A DNA stretch of 22,500 nucleotides from Neocallimastix lanati (nom. inval.) (GCA_016946835.1 JACVTC010000001.1:2115001-2137500), one strand, 5' to 3'; shown: positions 1 through 13,515, numbered from the stretch's first letter. Notes: generated from the sequence alone by a model not told the origin. Numbers and translations: made by a program.

Positions 1-204
1 TCATTAAATCAAATTTTTATGCTAAATATTTTGTGCAAGGTAGAACAAAAATTAATATTTTTTTATCAGTTTTGTAACTTAAAATTAATGTATAAATAAT
101 AAAAATTTTTAGACTGGGAATAAATTTTATTTAATAATATTTATTAAAAGAATAATATATGAAAATAAAATATATGAAATTTTTTATATTAATATTAAAA
201 AATT
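1..204. other. AT-rich flank, no gene seen
   Basis: Low-complexity A/T sequence with no reading frame or motif that I can support. It lies just beyond the 3' end of the LINE remnant. Confidence 0.5.
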
Positions 205-1480
205 ACAATATGAATTTCGAGGACGAAATGACCTCTAATTATTCCATTCATCGATGAAAACTCCATGTAATTAAATTGTTATTCAAATCTGTATCAGAAA
301 TTCTTTTTTGCTTTATCGCTTCGACTTGGATGCTCTTGACAATGGTTGGCCTAATAGTATACAGATTGGTCATGATGTAAAAATCACTAATCATAACATT
401 AGTAAAAAACTTCTCAGGCCCCATAAAATATAAAATCTGTAAAGAAGACTCTCTTGAAGGTGATTGAGAGATATCATTAATAAAACTCGTTCTTTCCCCT
501 GAAACCAATAAGATTTCATATACAGCATTTCCGCCAAGGAGATATAATACGTAAAAATTAATATTATCATCAAAATCTTCCTTTTTGTCATCAGAAATGT
601 TCAATCAAAGAAAAATTAATAAAAATTTCATCAACAAATTGAATGAATTGTTACCAAAATACTTCAAATCTAGGACATAACAATATCCAGTGTGTAAAAC
701 TAAATATGCTGTTACTTACATCATAATAAGGACAATATATTGGTCAATTCTTTTGATACTGAGTTTCTTTTTACTTTTACCTTAGAGATAGTAATGAACT
801 GAAGACATTTACCAAGAAGACCAATATAAGTTATATAACTATATTATAAATAGAAACAGAATTATAAGCTTTTTTGAGGTCAAGAAAATTAAGAAAAAAA
901 AAAATTAATCATTAAATTTCTTTCTTTGGCAAATCTCATTAACAAATAAACTGAAACATTCTTTTTTATTTGTAAATTCAAATTGTTCTAGTCTAATAAT
1001 TCCATGAGAAAAAACGTAGTCCGAATTCTTTTAGTAACAAATTTTGACAGAATCATTAAACCTACGTGGATGAGTGAAATACCACAGTAATTATTTACAA
1101 TATGAAAGATCCCCTTTCTTAGGAATGAAAAAAAAAAATTGAAGCAGAATTCCATTAATCAGGAAGTCACCATCCCAAATTTTATTAAGAAGTAAAAATA
1201 GCTATTTGCATAATCGGGATAAATACACCTTGATTAGAATCATCCTAAGAAAAGGTACTTTTTCAGAATTAAAAAATGCTTTAAAAAATTTCATTGGTAT
1301 AACATCAGGACTAGGTGCTCTGTTATTTTTTATTGAATAAACACAAAAGAGTGATTTTCTGTCATTAAAATTGGTTGGTTAATATCCTGAGGAGAAGAAG
1401 AATTGTTAAATATTCCTTTCCAATAATTTTCATTAAAACTGAAGCTTGTTTTATCAGAAGTTAGGTAAGTAGATAATCAT
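205..1480 (-). mobile_element. Decayed, 5'-truncated LINE (non-LTR retrotransposon) reverse transcriptase remnant
   Basis: On the minus strand, short open stretches in shifting frames line up in the order of a LINE reverse transcriptase. About 1470-1333 holds a pre-RT segment with FNENYWKGIF. About 1318-1202 holds APSPDVIPMKFFKAFFNS, the counterpart of the usual APGPDGIP region. About 1190-1095 holds LNKIWDGDF and IPKKGDLSYC, then NNYCGISL after a frameshift. About 1000-905 holds EQFEFTNKKECFSLFVNEIC, and about 886-853 holds FLDLKKAYNSV, which is palm motif A. About 830-720 holds IGLLGKCLQF. The frame at 248-604 reads VYEILLVSGE where the catalytic YADD block should be, so the active site appears lost. 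Stops and frameshifts throughout make it non-functional. There is no endonuclease domain; the 5' end stops near the AT microsatellite. The motif order is seen directly; similarity to gut-fungal LINEs is from memory. Confidence 0.85.
214..229. repeat. Small perfect stem-loop at the LINE 3' end
   Basis: ATTTCG and CGAAAT form a 6-bp perfect stem around an AGGA tetraloop. It lies about 20 bases beyond the last stop of the LINE remnant, in the last non-AT-rich stretch before the flank. Some LINEs have 3'-terminal hairpins used for template recognition, so this may be one. That role is inference. Confidence 0.4.
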
Positions 1481-1526
1481 ATAAAAAATATAAAATATAT
1501 TAAATTTGTTAAAATTATAAAAAATC

Positions 1527-2036
<510 letters not shown>

Positions 2037-2040
2037 ATTA

Positions 2041-2551
2041 TAATTAATATTATTGATATTATTTATCAATTTCCTGTATTTTATAATTAAATGTTAAAAC
2101 CATTATTGTTATAATTGATTTTATTCATGTTTTTATTTTTAATTTATTTTATTATAATAAATATTAAATTATAGATTGTAAAAATAGTAATCATTTATAC
2201 AAAAACAAGCAAAATAAAAAATAATGAAAAAAAAAAAAAACAAAAACAAAAACAAAAACAACATAAATATAAATCTATTATGATATTAAAATGTATTATT
2301 AATTATAAAATAAAAAGATAAATAAAATAAGATAAATAAATCAATTTAATACAGTATAAATGTATTATTAAATATATTTTTAAAAATTAGATATATTATG
2401 ATATATATATACTTATTGTATCATGTGCAGTAATGATTCATTACATATATTAATAGTTTTTATATTATTATTAAATGAAATTCCATACAACAGAATTTAA
2501 ACGTAACATAATTATTAAATATTATCTATGTATATATTATGATTTATTATT
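2041..2551. other. AT-rich intergenic DNA downstream of the GT4 gene
   Basis: About 510 bases of A/T-rich sequence between the microsatellite and the stop codon of the large glycosyltransferase gene. It must hold that gene's 3' UTR and polyadenylation region. It includes a short A-rich repeat at about 2225-2262 (units of AAAAAC). No gene is seen. Confidence 0.6.
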
Positions 2552-5500
2552 TTATTCAAATGATGATTTTGATTTTTTATGGGTGTAAAGCCATCCAAGC
2601 CATAAAACTTGCTCATGTTGTCGCCAATATTTTGCAATTGAGAAGGTCTGAATTGTACGTTCTCTTAATTGTAAACCTAATTGTCTTCGTTTTTCACGAA
2701 CATCTTTAAGACACATACGTTTTTCGACTGCTTGTGGTCCTTCATTCAATAAATCATCCAAACGAACTACCGGTGCATTTGGATCAATTAATTGTTCTAA
2801 ACCATCAGACATTGTTAATACTCTTAATTCACCAAGGGCAAGTTGTCTTGCCTTTGCTGGTGGTGCAATAGCACCATAAACAACACCTGTAGAGAGATCT
2901 GAAATAACTTCACGAGAACCACCTACATCTGTACATACAACTGGTAGTCCACAAAGGCCAGCTTCACCTAAGGCTAATGGTAAACCTTCAGTAATTGATG
3001 AATTAACAAAGATCCAGCCAGCTGGTAATACATCGGATGGACTACCTAAACCTTTAAGAATTACTTTACCTTGTAAATTTAGTGAAGATATAAGATTTTC
3101 ACTTTCAGCGGCATATGCTGCATCCTTTTCTTTACTACCATAAATGTATAATTGATAGTTTTGAATATGTAATTGATTTACAATGACATTAGCTGCATAT
3201 ATTGCATTATGAATATCCTTGACAGGTGAAACATGTGAAAGCATAACAGCTAATGGTGTACTGTTTTCTAATTCTGGTTTTGGTTTAAATCTGGCTACAT
3301 TCATACCATTAACGACTGGATATATGCGTCTTGAAATATCGATTTTTTGCTTATCATCATTATATTTTCCACCTCCTAACCATTTTTCCCAATCTACATT
3401 TTGAATACTAGTACATGGATTAACATAATCAGCTTTTACAAATACTAATCTACAAACTAATCTTGTAATACCAACTAGACCCATTTGTACAAATCTTGGC
3501 ATTGCTTCAGCTGTACATAAACCAAACAATCTTTCTCTCCATAAGATACCATGATCCCATACAATTAAAGTAGATTTATGAATAGCTTTAGAAATAATAC
3601 CTAAAATTGCTTGAATACCATGGTGAGATACATGAACAACTGGAATCTTTGGTAAAGTAGCTGATAGTGGTAATAATAAACGGGTAAGAAGGGAGAAAAG
3701 CATATCAATTTCTTTTAATGTTGGCATTTCTAATAAGATAGTATCTTTTTTCTTATATCTTTTTTTAGAACATTCAATCCAGGTTGAAATCCAGGTTTGT
3801 TGGGTAGAAGAATGATTCCAACTCTTTACCCAATCACATTTTTGGAAGTACATATACATATCTACAAACAATTCTTCATATTCTGTTAATTTATTACTAT
3901 CTAATTCATCATCAGCAATAGCATTAATTAATTGATAAACCATTGGTACAAATACAGTATTAATAATATTATCTTTAGTAGCAATCTTCTTTCTTCGTAA
4001 TGTTCTGAAATCTAAGTTTCTGTAAATATTTTCATCTGGTGATGAGAAATCAACATCCCATAATGGTAAATATGTGATTGAAGAAATGTTTCTTTCGATT
4101 TGGTAGTCACGCTGTACTGCTTCTGCTGAACCAATTTCGACAAAGGCAGTCCAACGAATTCTTGAAAGATAATCAATAAGATCTCTTCTACAACTACCTA
4201 CACCACCTCCACCAGTAGGCCAAGTACCACTATCTAAATTCATTACTGGAAGAATTTCATTATCTTGACTAATTGATTGTCTACCAACTCTTACACCATC
4301 ACCACCAGTACCAAGAGCATCTAAATCAGAGAATTTAATATGTAAATTAGTACGGGTAGTTGGATTATCTGAAACAACTAAAATGACATCAAGAATTTCT
4401 TTAAATTCCATTAATGAGGCTTGGGCTTCTTCCTTTCTTCCTCTATCACGAGCTTTCCAATAGTTTTTTAATACTGGTTCATCTCTTAATAAATGTTCAT
4501 CGACATCTCTTGCGAATACACCTTCAATTTTATTAGCTCTCCAATATGTCCAAAGTTCCTGTCTACCACGAGTAGTACCAAATGGGGCAGCATAAATATA
4601 CTTATGACGACCTTGTCTTGAAAGGAATCCAGTGGTTCTTGATTTCAAATCATGAGTTAATAATTCATTATAAACATAAAATGATGATGGTGGCAACCTT
4701 GGAAGTAATTTCAAAGGATCTTGCGCGACTTCAGTTGGTGTTGAAATTGGAATAGACATACCAGTTTCTTGATTAAGTAAAATAGTATTAAGTCTTGTGT
4801 GTTGAGGATGAGAATAATCAAATTCAGTAATATAAACTTGTTTTTGTTGATCTAATCTTCTAAATTCTACACGTGAAAATTTTGGTGATGAACCGCTAGT
4901 AGTATTATCAATTCTCCAACCTGCAGCAAAATATGTAACCATTAGCCATCTATCTTGAGGACATTGATAAGATGCATATTTTGGAACAGGGTGAGTTGAT
5001 GCCGTATCAGATAATTCATAAACATAACTTACATGAATATCAACAATTTTACCCTCATCATTTTTAATCTTTAAGTATAACATAGAAGTCAAACTAGCAA
5101 TATTAGAAGCAAATAAACGTGTTTCTATTAAATTTTCATGACCCTTCAAATTCTTTGTATTTGGATCGACCTTACCCTCAAATACAAATCCTTCTCTTGG
5201 GAAGAAAAGCGTATTGTCTGGATATGAATAAATTCTTGTTTGAGTAACATTTCCTTTGTTATCTAAATCAAATTCATGTGTTAGTTGATTACTTGAAGCG
5301 TCAAAGTAACCTCTACTAAGAGGTTTGTCATTTTCAGATGGTCTCCAATTTGGAGGCTTTGGTCCATTATATCTTTCTGCAATGATAGTATTACCTTCAT
5401 GTTTTAAAATACTAACCATTGTATTTAATGCAGAATTAAATGAGTCAACACGTTCCAACTTACCATCACGTCCGAAGAATTGCTCTCTGAATAAACCACG

Positions 5501-8500
5501 ACTCATAGAATTAATTAAAGTAGTAGTTTCAGTTTTATGATTTAAATAGAAATTCTTTGTTAAAATCCATACTAATCTTCTTGTAATACTATAAATATAG
5601 GAGAAAAATAATTTTATTAAATTTGGAATATTAGTTGCACTTAATTCACGACCAAAACGAGAATCACCGGTTAATGCCATAAAGAATACCAAAAAGAATT
5701 CTTCGAATTTCAATCGAACAACTTCACTGAATGGTGGTTTTTCAACTTCTTTATCAGTTTGAGAATGTCTCATGGTATAACCACGTTTAATTGTTGGATT
5801 ACGTCTAAATGGATCTATAGTATTCATACGAACAGCAAATGAGAATCTACGTACTCTCTTTAAAGAATCACTAGTTGCTGAAGCCTTTGGATTCTTATAT
5901 TGTTTGACAATATGTGATGCAATTGTACGTGAAATAAATAATGAAAATACATTAATTGCAACAATTTGTCTAATAGTAATTTGTGAATTTTTATGAACAT
6001 CACGGAAAATAGCCATTAGGTCTCTTGGAACAGAATCTAAGAAATCACTAAACCTATAATCATTATATTTACATTTCTTCTTCTATATAATTTATAATTC
6101 ATGAAATGATATGATATGGTATAATATAATATATTATTATTTATATATAAATTTTATACTTTATATTTTATATTTTATATTTTATATTTTATATTTTTAT
6201 ATTTTATATTTTTTATTTTTATATTTTTATTTTTTTTTATTTTTTATTTTTATTTCTGTTTTTTTTTTTTTTTTTTTTTTTTTTTTGAATAAATAATTAA
6301 AATTCTTACTATTTTATTTAATAATATAATAAGAATTATAAATATGAATACATACCAATTTAAATGCTGCTAAAGCATCTTCCCAGTTACTAGCCCATCT
6401 AACAAACCAATTTCTTGATTGCTGAGATAGTAAAGGCCAAAATTTATCAATGTTAAGACCTAATGCACCCTTTATATTATTAACACTGACTGTTCCCATT
6501 AACAATTGACTTAATTGTAATTTCGTAGAGTTCTTTATTTGATATAACATACGACTTGGTAAAGTATCTAAAACATTTGGTAAAGGTGAAAGCAAAAATT
6601 CAGCAACACATGATTCTGCATGTGTATAACCACAAGCTGATTCGCAGAATTCATGAATAACGGCTGTTCCAATCCACATTAAATTTTCTTGACTTAAATC
6701 GTCAGAAACAACACCCATTGTTTGAGTTACAAATGTAAATACATGTAATATACCAGTTTCATCAATCACAGAGGTGGCAGTATAATTATGACCAGCAATA
6801 GATAAATCGTGTTCTGGAACTATATGTACTTTAATATGTCCATCATCTAAATTTCTTATAATATCATTGATAATGGTTGTAGCATATGGAACACATGATC
6901 TAATAATATGATGATTTGGTAGTTCAACCAAGTTTTTATTACATTGAGTATATATATCTATTAATTTTTGTCTAGATGAATTATTTATTATTTCATATCC
7001 TTTTTTTAATGCTGTTTGTACAAAAGTATCTAATGTTTTTTCTGCAAGCGAATCCTTCTTTTCATTAATATACTTTTGACCTGATGATGCTAAATGTGGT
7101 GAAAGTGTTACATTGTAGTGAACACTACTGAAAGTTTCACGTAAATATAAGAAAATACAAGAAAAAGCAAATAGCCAACCACTCATTGATGTTGATATAA
7201 CAATATACCATTGGGCACCAAATATTCGTGACATAACAATAGAATATACAATACAAATAAGAATTATTCCTATAAGACAATAATTTAATTTAACTTCACT
7301 TTCATTGGTTTGGAAGAATAATTTGTGGAAAAGTCCAACTAAGAAACCAACATATCCTAATACAGACATACCATAAATAGACAGACTAATATTTGTTATA
7401 TCAACTACAATAAAGTAAATACCAGTAATAAAAACAAACACAGCAACCATAATTAAAATAAATCTAAACAATTCTTTCGTATATGCCTTTCTTTTAGCAT
7501 TATTAAATTTAACAAACATTTCTTCAGCATCACATTCTCCTAATCTTATTTGAGAAGATGAATCTTTATGAACATCTAATAAATGAGATAATGAGATTTC
7601 TAAGAAACCTGAACAAAGAAGCATAAATACAGTTCCAAATAAAGTACCTGTTACATATTCTGACATTCCATCACCTTCAATATAAAGAACAGGTTTACCA
7701 TATGAGAAAAGCCAAACCCATTTATCAATAAAAATGAAAATGAAATATAATACACCAAAGACGATAACTGTGTTTTCGAATTCAAATAACAAATCACCTC
7801 TATTTAACTTTTCTACTTGATATTTCTTCTTCAGTTCATTAATAGCAGCCTTTAACATTGTATCCCATTCAGTACTATATTTAGCTGGTGGAGGATAAGT
7901 GCCTGTTCTTTGTAAGAACCATTGCATTAATTCAGTTTCCCATTTTTGTTGTTTTTCTCTTTTATAGATAATAGTTGGTAACTTATTATTATTTTTAGAA
8001 CTTAATGCTTTTATAACAGTATTCATATAATGTTCTCTTGCAGCACGTTCCCATAATCTAATTCTTTTTTCATATAATTCATGTTCTTCATTTAAAAATG
8101 GTAATGGTTTAGGGTATGTTTTTTCAAACAAATTTTGAATATCAGTTTCTGAAGGTACATTAAGTGAGAAAGGCCAGTCCATATAATCTCTTGCTATACT
8201 TCTATATTCGTAAGCCATAAAAAGCCAAGAAACTGTTAAACCAACTGAATAAATTGCCCATACAATTATTGAGTAGGATGTATCATTGAAGGCAAAGCTA
8301 GCAATACACATTGGAACAATCATAATACAAACACCTTTTAATGCAGAAGCCGGCCCTCTTGAAGTAAAAATAAGTTGAGATGAATCCTTAATACTAGCTA
8401 AGATTGAAAAGAACGTCATATAAAGACAAAATGATACTCCATAAAGGAATGAGAGTACAAAAACGTACCATTTAAAGTTTTGCGTAATAAATAAAACTAA

Positions 8501-10369
8501 GGATAAAATAAACGCAGAAGCAACGTATACAATTACTGAAAGTGATAATCTTCTAATAAATGAACTAAGCATTAATGGTATAGATTTTTGAAAGAAATAA
8601 TAAGTACAAGTTCTTGCAATTGAGTTAATAATACCTCCAACAATTGGGAATAAAATTAAGAAAACATAATTTAAACATTTTCTTGCTTCTTCATCCATTC
8701 TATCAGTAAAGAAAATACCAGAGCCTAAAAATTTTGAAAATGCTAAATCAATAATTACAGGATATACAAATAAGAAAGCATTAGCCAAAACTCTTGCGGA
8801 ATGTTCATTCAATTCTTCATTAATGATTTCATCAGTTTCTTTTTTAAATATAGGAAGATTTTTGGCTCTTTCTCTTAAAAGTTTATGCATAGGATGAGAT
8901 AATTGATGACTAGTTAAATCAAACAGGAAATTTAAATTCGCTTGAGTTGTTGTCATTTCTAAACTAACGGCAACCTAAAATGTATAATATTATTATAATA
9001 TTATTTCAATATTTATTAAATATCAATAATTAATATTATATCTCTTATCAGTTTAAATAGTTATATCATTATAAATAATAAATCATAATTTTTTTATATT
9101 TTTTTTTACCTGATCAGATTCTGGCAAGAAACATGGATTCATTGCAATTAATGATGAGAATAATTCTAGCCATGCTATACGTCGACATGCTTTCCAAAAA
9201 CATGAAAATAGATATACAATACATGCTGTGTACGGTGAATTAATTTTTACTTGGGTACCTGTAATCGCTTCTGTTAAACAAGTTGAAAATATCTTTAATG
9301 TATTTAAACCCTCTGGATCAAGTGTTGCCCAACCAACAATTCTACAAAATTCTTCTTCTAAATTATTAGTTTTAGTTGGTTGATAACCTGTTTCGGCATA
9401 TTGTAATAAATAATCTAAATAACGTTGCTTTTCAATTAATAAATATTCTGAATAACATTTGATATATTCTGATAATGAAGCTAAGTAATTAATTTGATCC
9501 GTTGATAAATTTTTACTTTTTTGAATATCTTTAATAGTTCCTTTTGTGTTTTGAATATAAGATAATTTTTCTGAATAACTACTATTATTAAGTTGCCAAA
9601 TCATACGTTCTGGAATTGGTAATAAATCATCAACCTCTTGTGCATTTACTAAACTTTCAAGCATTGTACATATTTTAGTATCATAACCGACAACATGCTT
9701 TGTGTATATGTGAATAATTGCTTCAAGAATATTTGGAATAGTTTCTGAAATAAAAATTAGTATTACATTAGGTTCAGATTTATCCTCACCAGCTAATCCC
9801 CATACTGGATTATATGGGAGATCAAAACTTTCTTTTAATAAAAAGGCATTACTTGTAGCAGTATATACTCGAATAGTATTCTTTGCAAGTCCATCTCTTA
9901 AATTCAATAAAATTTTTAATGGATTATAGTTTCTTAAAATTTTTAATAAATATTTAGCTGATTTACTTGGTTTTTTGATAATACTATCTAATGTTTTCAT
10001 TAAAATTTCAAATTGAGCTGAAAAGTTATTACTTGGAACATCGATTGAAGTTCTTACGTGACTTAATAATTTCTTTTTTAATAATTCATACATAACTTCT
10101 AATATACTATTTTCAACATCTATTTTTCTTGTTTTTCCATAGCTTGTACCAAAATATGTTAAACTAGAACTTCTTGTTTTTGTTTTACTTTTAGATGGAA
10201 CATTAAATTTTACAGATGAACTTTTCGATAATGTTGGTGAATTAGCAGCTTTATTAATATGATCTAAAATATCTGGAACTAGATCATGAAACTCGTCTTC
10301 TTCTCCTTCATTCTAATATCATAGAATATTTTGATTAAAATTAATTAATGTACAAATATGATAGTAAAA

Positions 10370-10409
<40 letters not shown>

Positions 10410-11598
10410 ATTGAAAATGTTTTTATTTATTTAATTATTTAAAAGGATTATAATGTACCTGAACAGATTGCAAAATTTCACTAATTGATATAGGCTTAGG
10501 TGGTGGTTTCTTTTCGTATATTGCTGTATGAAAATCAATTTCTGTCGTTTTATATACCGATGGAATTCTTTTTCTAATAAATTTTGGAAATTTAATCAAA
10601 TGCATTGTTTTCTTCCAAATATCCGGAGTAATTTTAAAATTTCTCCAATCAACATGAAGAGTACATTCTTCCATAATTAAGTGAGTATCCTTAATAACAC
10701 CATCATTAATAAATTCGAAAACACTATCATCATCAACTGTTCTATAATCTAATGGCTTTAATTCATTTAAATCAAGGAAGTTTTTATTATTACATGTATA
10801 TCCTTTAAAACCAAAACCATTCAACCATTTAATATAATAACGATCCCTTATATATTCTTCATGATGTTTTTGACGAACGGGAATAATTTCTATATCTAAT
10901 ACAACAAAATCTGAACGAATTGTAATTTCATTTTTCAACTTTTGAAGAAAATCAGAATAATCTATAGTTACTGCGTCCATAGACGTTTTCTGGGTACCAT
11001 CTTCAAAAAACACTGAATTTTTTAATACAACACCATTAATAAAAGTTTTAACCTTATTAAATAAATCTAAGTTGTCAATATCAACTAATTTGACCATACT
11101 TTGGAAAAAACTAGTCATATCTGCTAATAATTGTACACATCCCGGTATTCCGAGATTTTCTTCTAAATATGAAAATTCAAAAAACACGATACCTTGTATA
11201 ATACCTTGAGGAAGTTCTTTTGTAGTTTCTTTTACTAATTTTTTTAAATACTTGAAAAAATGACCTTTTGAATGTTTTTGAAAATCATTCCATTTTTCTC
11301 GAACATTAATTGAAGTTAAAACCATTTTGTAAGAAGATACAAAATCATAATATGAAACATTTGGATTTTTATTTTCACTCATAAACTTTAAATTTTCATT
11401 ATGAGAATTTAAAAGTTTATCAATTGGCAATATTAAAAGATCTATATTATTATTACCATTAATATAATTTAATTTTCCTATGTCTCCATTATATATACCA
11501 AAACTTTGAATATTTTTGGAATTAAAAAGGGGTGTCTTATATGCTAAAATATCATTTTTTCTATTATTTGAATTTTCCTCTTTTTTCTGATTTGCCAT
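2552..11598 (-). CDS. Giant membrane polysaccharide synthase: PelG-like 12-TM transporter fused to PelF-like GT4 glycosyltransferase (Gtb3-like), 4 exons
   Basis: The exons are 11598-10459, 10312-9110, 8974-6356 and 6082-2552. All three introns are phase 0, with donors CAG|GTACAT, CAG|GTAAAA and TTG|GTATGT. The result is a continuous frame of about 2830 residues. The start is the first ATG after an in-frame TAA. Residues 1-781 are unrecognised and apparently soluble. Residues 844-1393 hold twelve hydrophobic helices in two blocks of six, split by a loop at 1038-1180; GVLYFIFIFIDKWVW fits PelG-type MOP transporters. Residues 1394-1660 are soluble with HEFCESACGYTHAE at 1555-1568. The C-terminal third is PelF-like GT4: GTWPTGGGGVGSC (about 2273), DHGILWRERLF (about 2497), NGMNVARF (about 2579), SHVSPVKDIHNAI (about 2603) and the EX7E donor-site motif EGLPLALGE (2686-2694). 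Known: PelF polymerises and PelG exports Pel polysaccharide in bacteria, and fungal Gtb3 belongs to the galactosaminogalactan pathway. Inferred: nucleotide-sugar-dependent synthesis and export at the plasma membrane. The polymer itself is unknown. Confidence 0.85.
6083..6355 (-). other. Intron 3 of the GT4 gene, with a 28-T run (plus strand)
   Basis: Donor TTG|GTATGT and acceptor TTATATAG|AAGAAG, phase 0. The nearer acceptor TTATAG at about 6050 would break the frame. The distal acceptor adds 22 codons (KKKCKYNDYRFSDFLDSVPRDL) before the methionine at 6016. The intron is full of TTTTA-type repeats and a run of 28 T on the plus strand (6259-6286), which reads as poly-A in the transcript. Confidence 0.8.
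8975..9109 (-). other. Intron 2 of the GT4 gene
   Basis: Donor CAG|GTAAAA and acceptor ACATTTTAG|GTTGCC, phase 0. The downstream exon reads VAVSLEMTTTQ in frame with the membrane domain. The methionine at 8956 is therefore internal. Confidence 0.87.
10313..10458 (-). other. Intron 1 of the GT4 gene, with AAAT microsatellite
   Basis: Donor CAG|GTACAT and acceptor GATATTAG|AATGAAGG, phase 0. It joins SVQ to NEGEEDEF. The reading frame upstream of the methionine at 10093 is open for 73 codons back to this acceptor, so that methionine is internal. About ten copies of AAAT lie at 10366-10408 on the plus strand. Confidence 0.85.
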
Positions 11599-13515
11599 AT
11601 TGAATATTTAAATTATTTATTATGAAACATAAATGTATTATCTTGTGTTTAAATTAAGTTTTTAAATAAAAATTTTTTATTACTTTCTAAATTTCTCTCG
11701 AGCTTTTTAATATATATATATATAAATATTAAAATATAACATTCTATTTACTAAAGAAATATTTTATATTTTTAATATTTTAATATAAATAAATATTTTT
11801 ATATTTAAAATAAAATATACCTTTATTAAATTATTAAAAAAAAAACTATATACATATATAAATTAATTTAAATATTTTTATTATTAAAGTTATTTGGGAA
11901 TATTATATTTTCTTTTATTGAAAAATTAGAGTTTTATTAACATATTATACAATTTAAATTCAAATTTTATTGTTGAAAAATACTAAAAATTGTACTTTTT
12001 CAAAATGAAATTAAAATTTTTCTTCTTTAATTTTTATTATTAGTATTATTATTATTATTTTACAGATAGTACTTTCACTTTATTTATAACTTATTGTAAT
12101 TGATTTAAATTTAAAAAAAAAAAATAGTAATAAAAAAATTATAAATAAAATATAACAATAAAAAAAAAATTATATATATATATATATAATACTTTTAAAA
12201 AAAAAATAAAAAATAAAAAAAACAAACAAAAAGAAAAAAAACAATATATATATAATTATTAATATTAATATATTAATATTAAAAAAGAAATATATTAATT
12301 AATTAATAATAAGATTAATATAAAAAATAAATATTAAAATAAAGAATGGTAATATAGTTCAATGAAATATTATTAAAATTAAATTATATAATATATATGT
12401 ATCATAGTATTGTACTTCTATATAAATGTTTTATTAATTATATTAATTATATTAAAAAGTAAAAATTTAATAAATAAAAAGAAATACAACAATTCATGGC
12501 TTGATATTATTAATTATTTGTTATAAAAATTTATGTGAAACTATTCTAGTAAATTATATATAAAAAGGTTGAAGTATAATTATACCAATTGTGTATAATT
12601 AAATAATTAAATGTTATTTCTTTTTTATATATTACATATTAAATAAATTTAATTTTAATAAAATAGATATTAAATTTTTTGAAAAATATTTTATACTATA
12701 TATTAGAGTTTATTTAAATATATTATTATATTTTAAAGTTTAAAATAAAATGATTAATTTAAATAAAAGATCTAAATAAAATAAAAATTTACACAAATTG
12801 GTAAAGTATTGACATATATGGAAATATTTGCGGTAATAGAAATACGGTTTTAATGATTTATTAATTTTTTTAAATAAATTATTTTTAGTAATGTATAAAT
12901 AAATATTTATTAAATCAAGCCACATATACAAATGATATTTTTTAAAAAATTTTTATTATATTATTTTAAATTTTATAAACCTTAAATATATAAATACAGT
13001 TTATTAGCATTAAAACATTTATTTTTTGAATTAAAATAATAAATAAGAATATATTATTATATCTATAGAATTAATTAAATAAAAGTTGTTTATAAAATAT
13101 TTACCTAAATTTTTTTTTTTATTATTTTTTATAGAAAAATATTGATTAAATAATATTTATATATTTTCTAATGTTAATTTTAAATTTGTTTATAAATATA
13201 TTTTATAAATAAATAAATAAATTTTTATTTATTTATCTATCTTATTTTAATTTTTTTTTATTAAAAAAAAAGATAAAATTGTTGTTATGATTAATAATTA
13301 AAAGAATAAGAATATATAAATTAATTTATATATATTATTTAATTCTACACATTCATTTTAAATATAACTTTATTATATGATAAAAAAAAAAAAAGACAGA
13401 AAAAAAAATTTACTTTATTAAATAAACTTTTAATAAAGTTTATTTAAAAAATTGAAAATTCATAATTTTAATTTTAAAACCTAATCCTTATATTAAATTT
13501 TTGAAGTATTAAATC
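11599..13515. other. AT-rich gene desert upstream of the GT4 gene
   Basis: About 1.9 kb of A/T-rich sequence with runs of TA and A. It should contain the promoter and 5' UTR of the GT4 gene immediately right of 11598. No promoter element is distinct enough to call. A 63-codon frame at 12740-12931 has chance composition and is not supported as a gene. Confidence 0.6.

Noticed and set aside
205-235. Hammerhead-ribozyme core suggested by GGACGAAA
   Set aside because: The required CUGANGA element is not present at a suitable distance on either strand.
6111-6296. Plus-strand frame rich in Tyr, Phe and Leu
   Set aside because: It is the complement of the TTTTA-type repeats within intron 3 of the GT4 gene.
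12740-12931. 63-codon minus-strand frame
   Set aside because: Composition is that of random A/T-rich DNA, with no domain and no supporting splice signals or neighbours.
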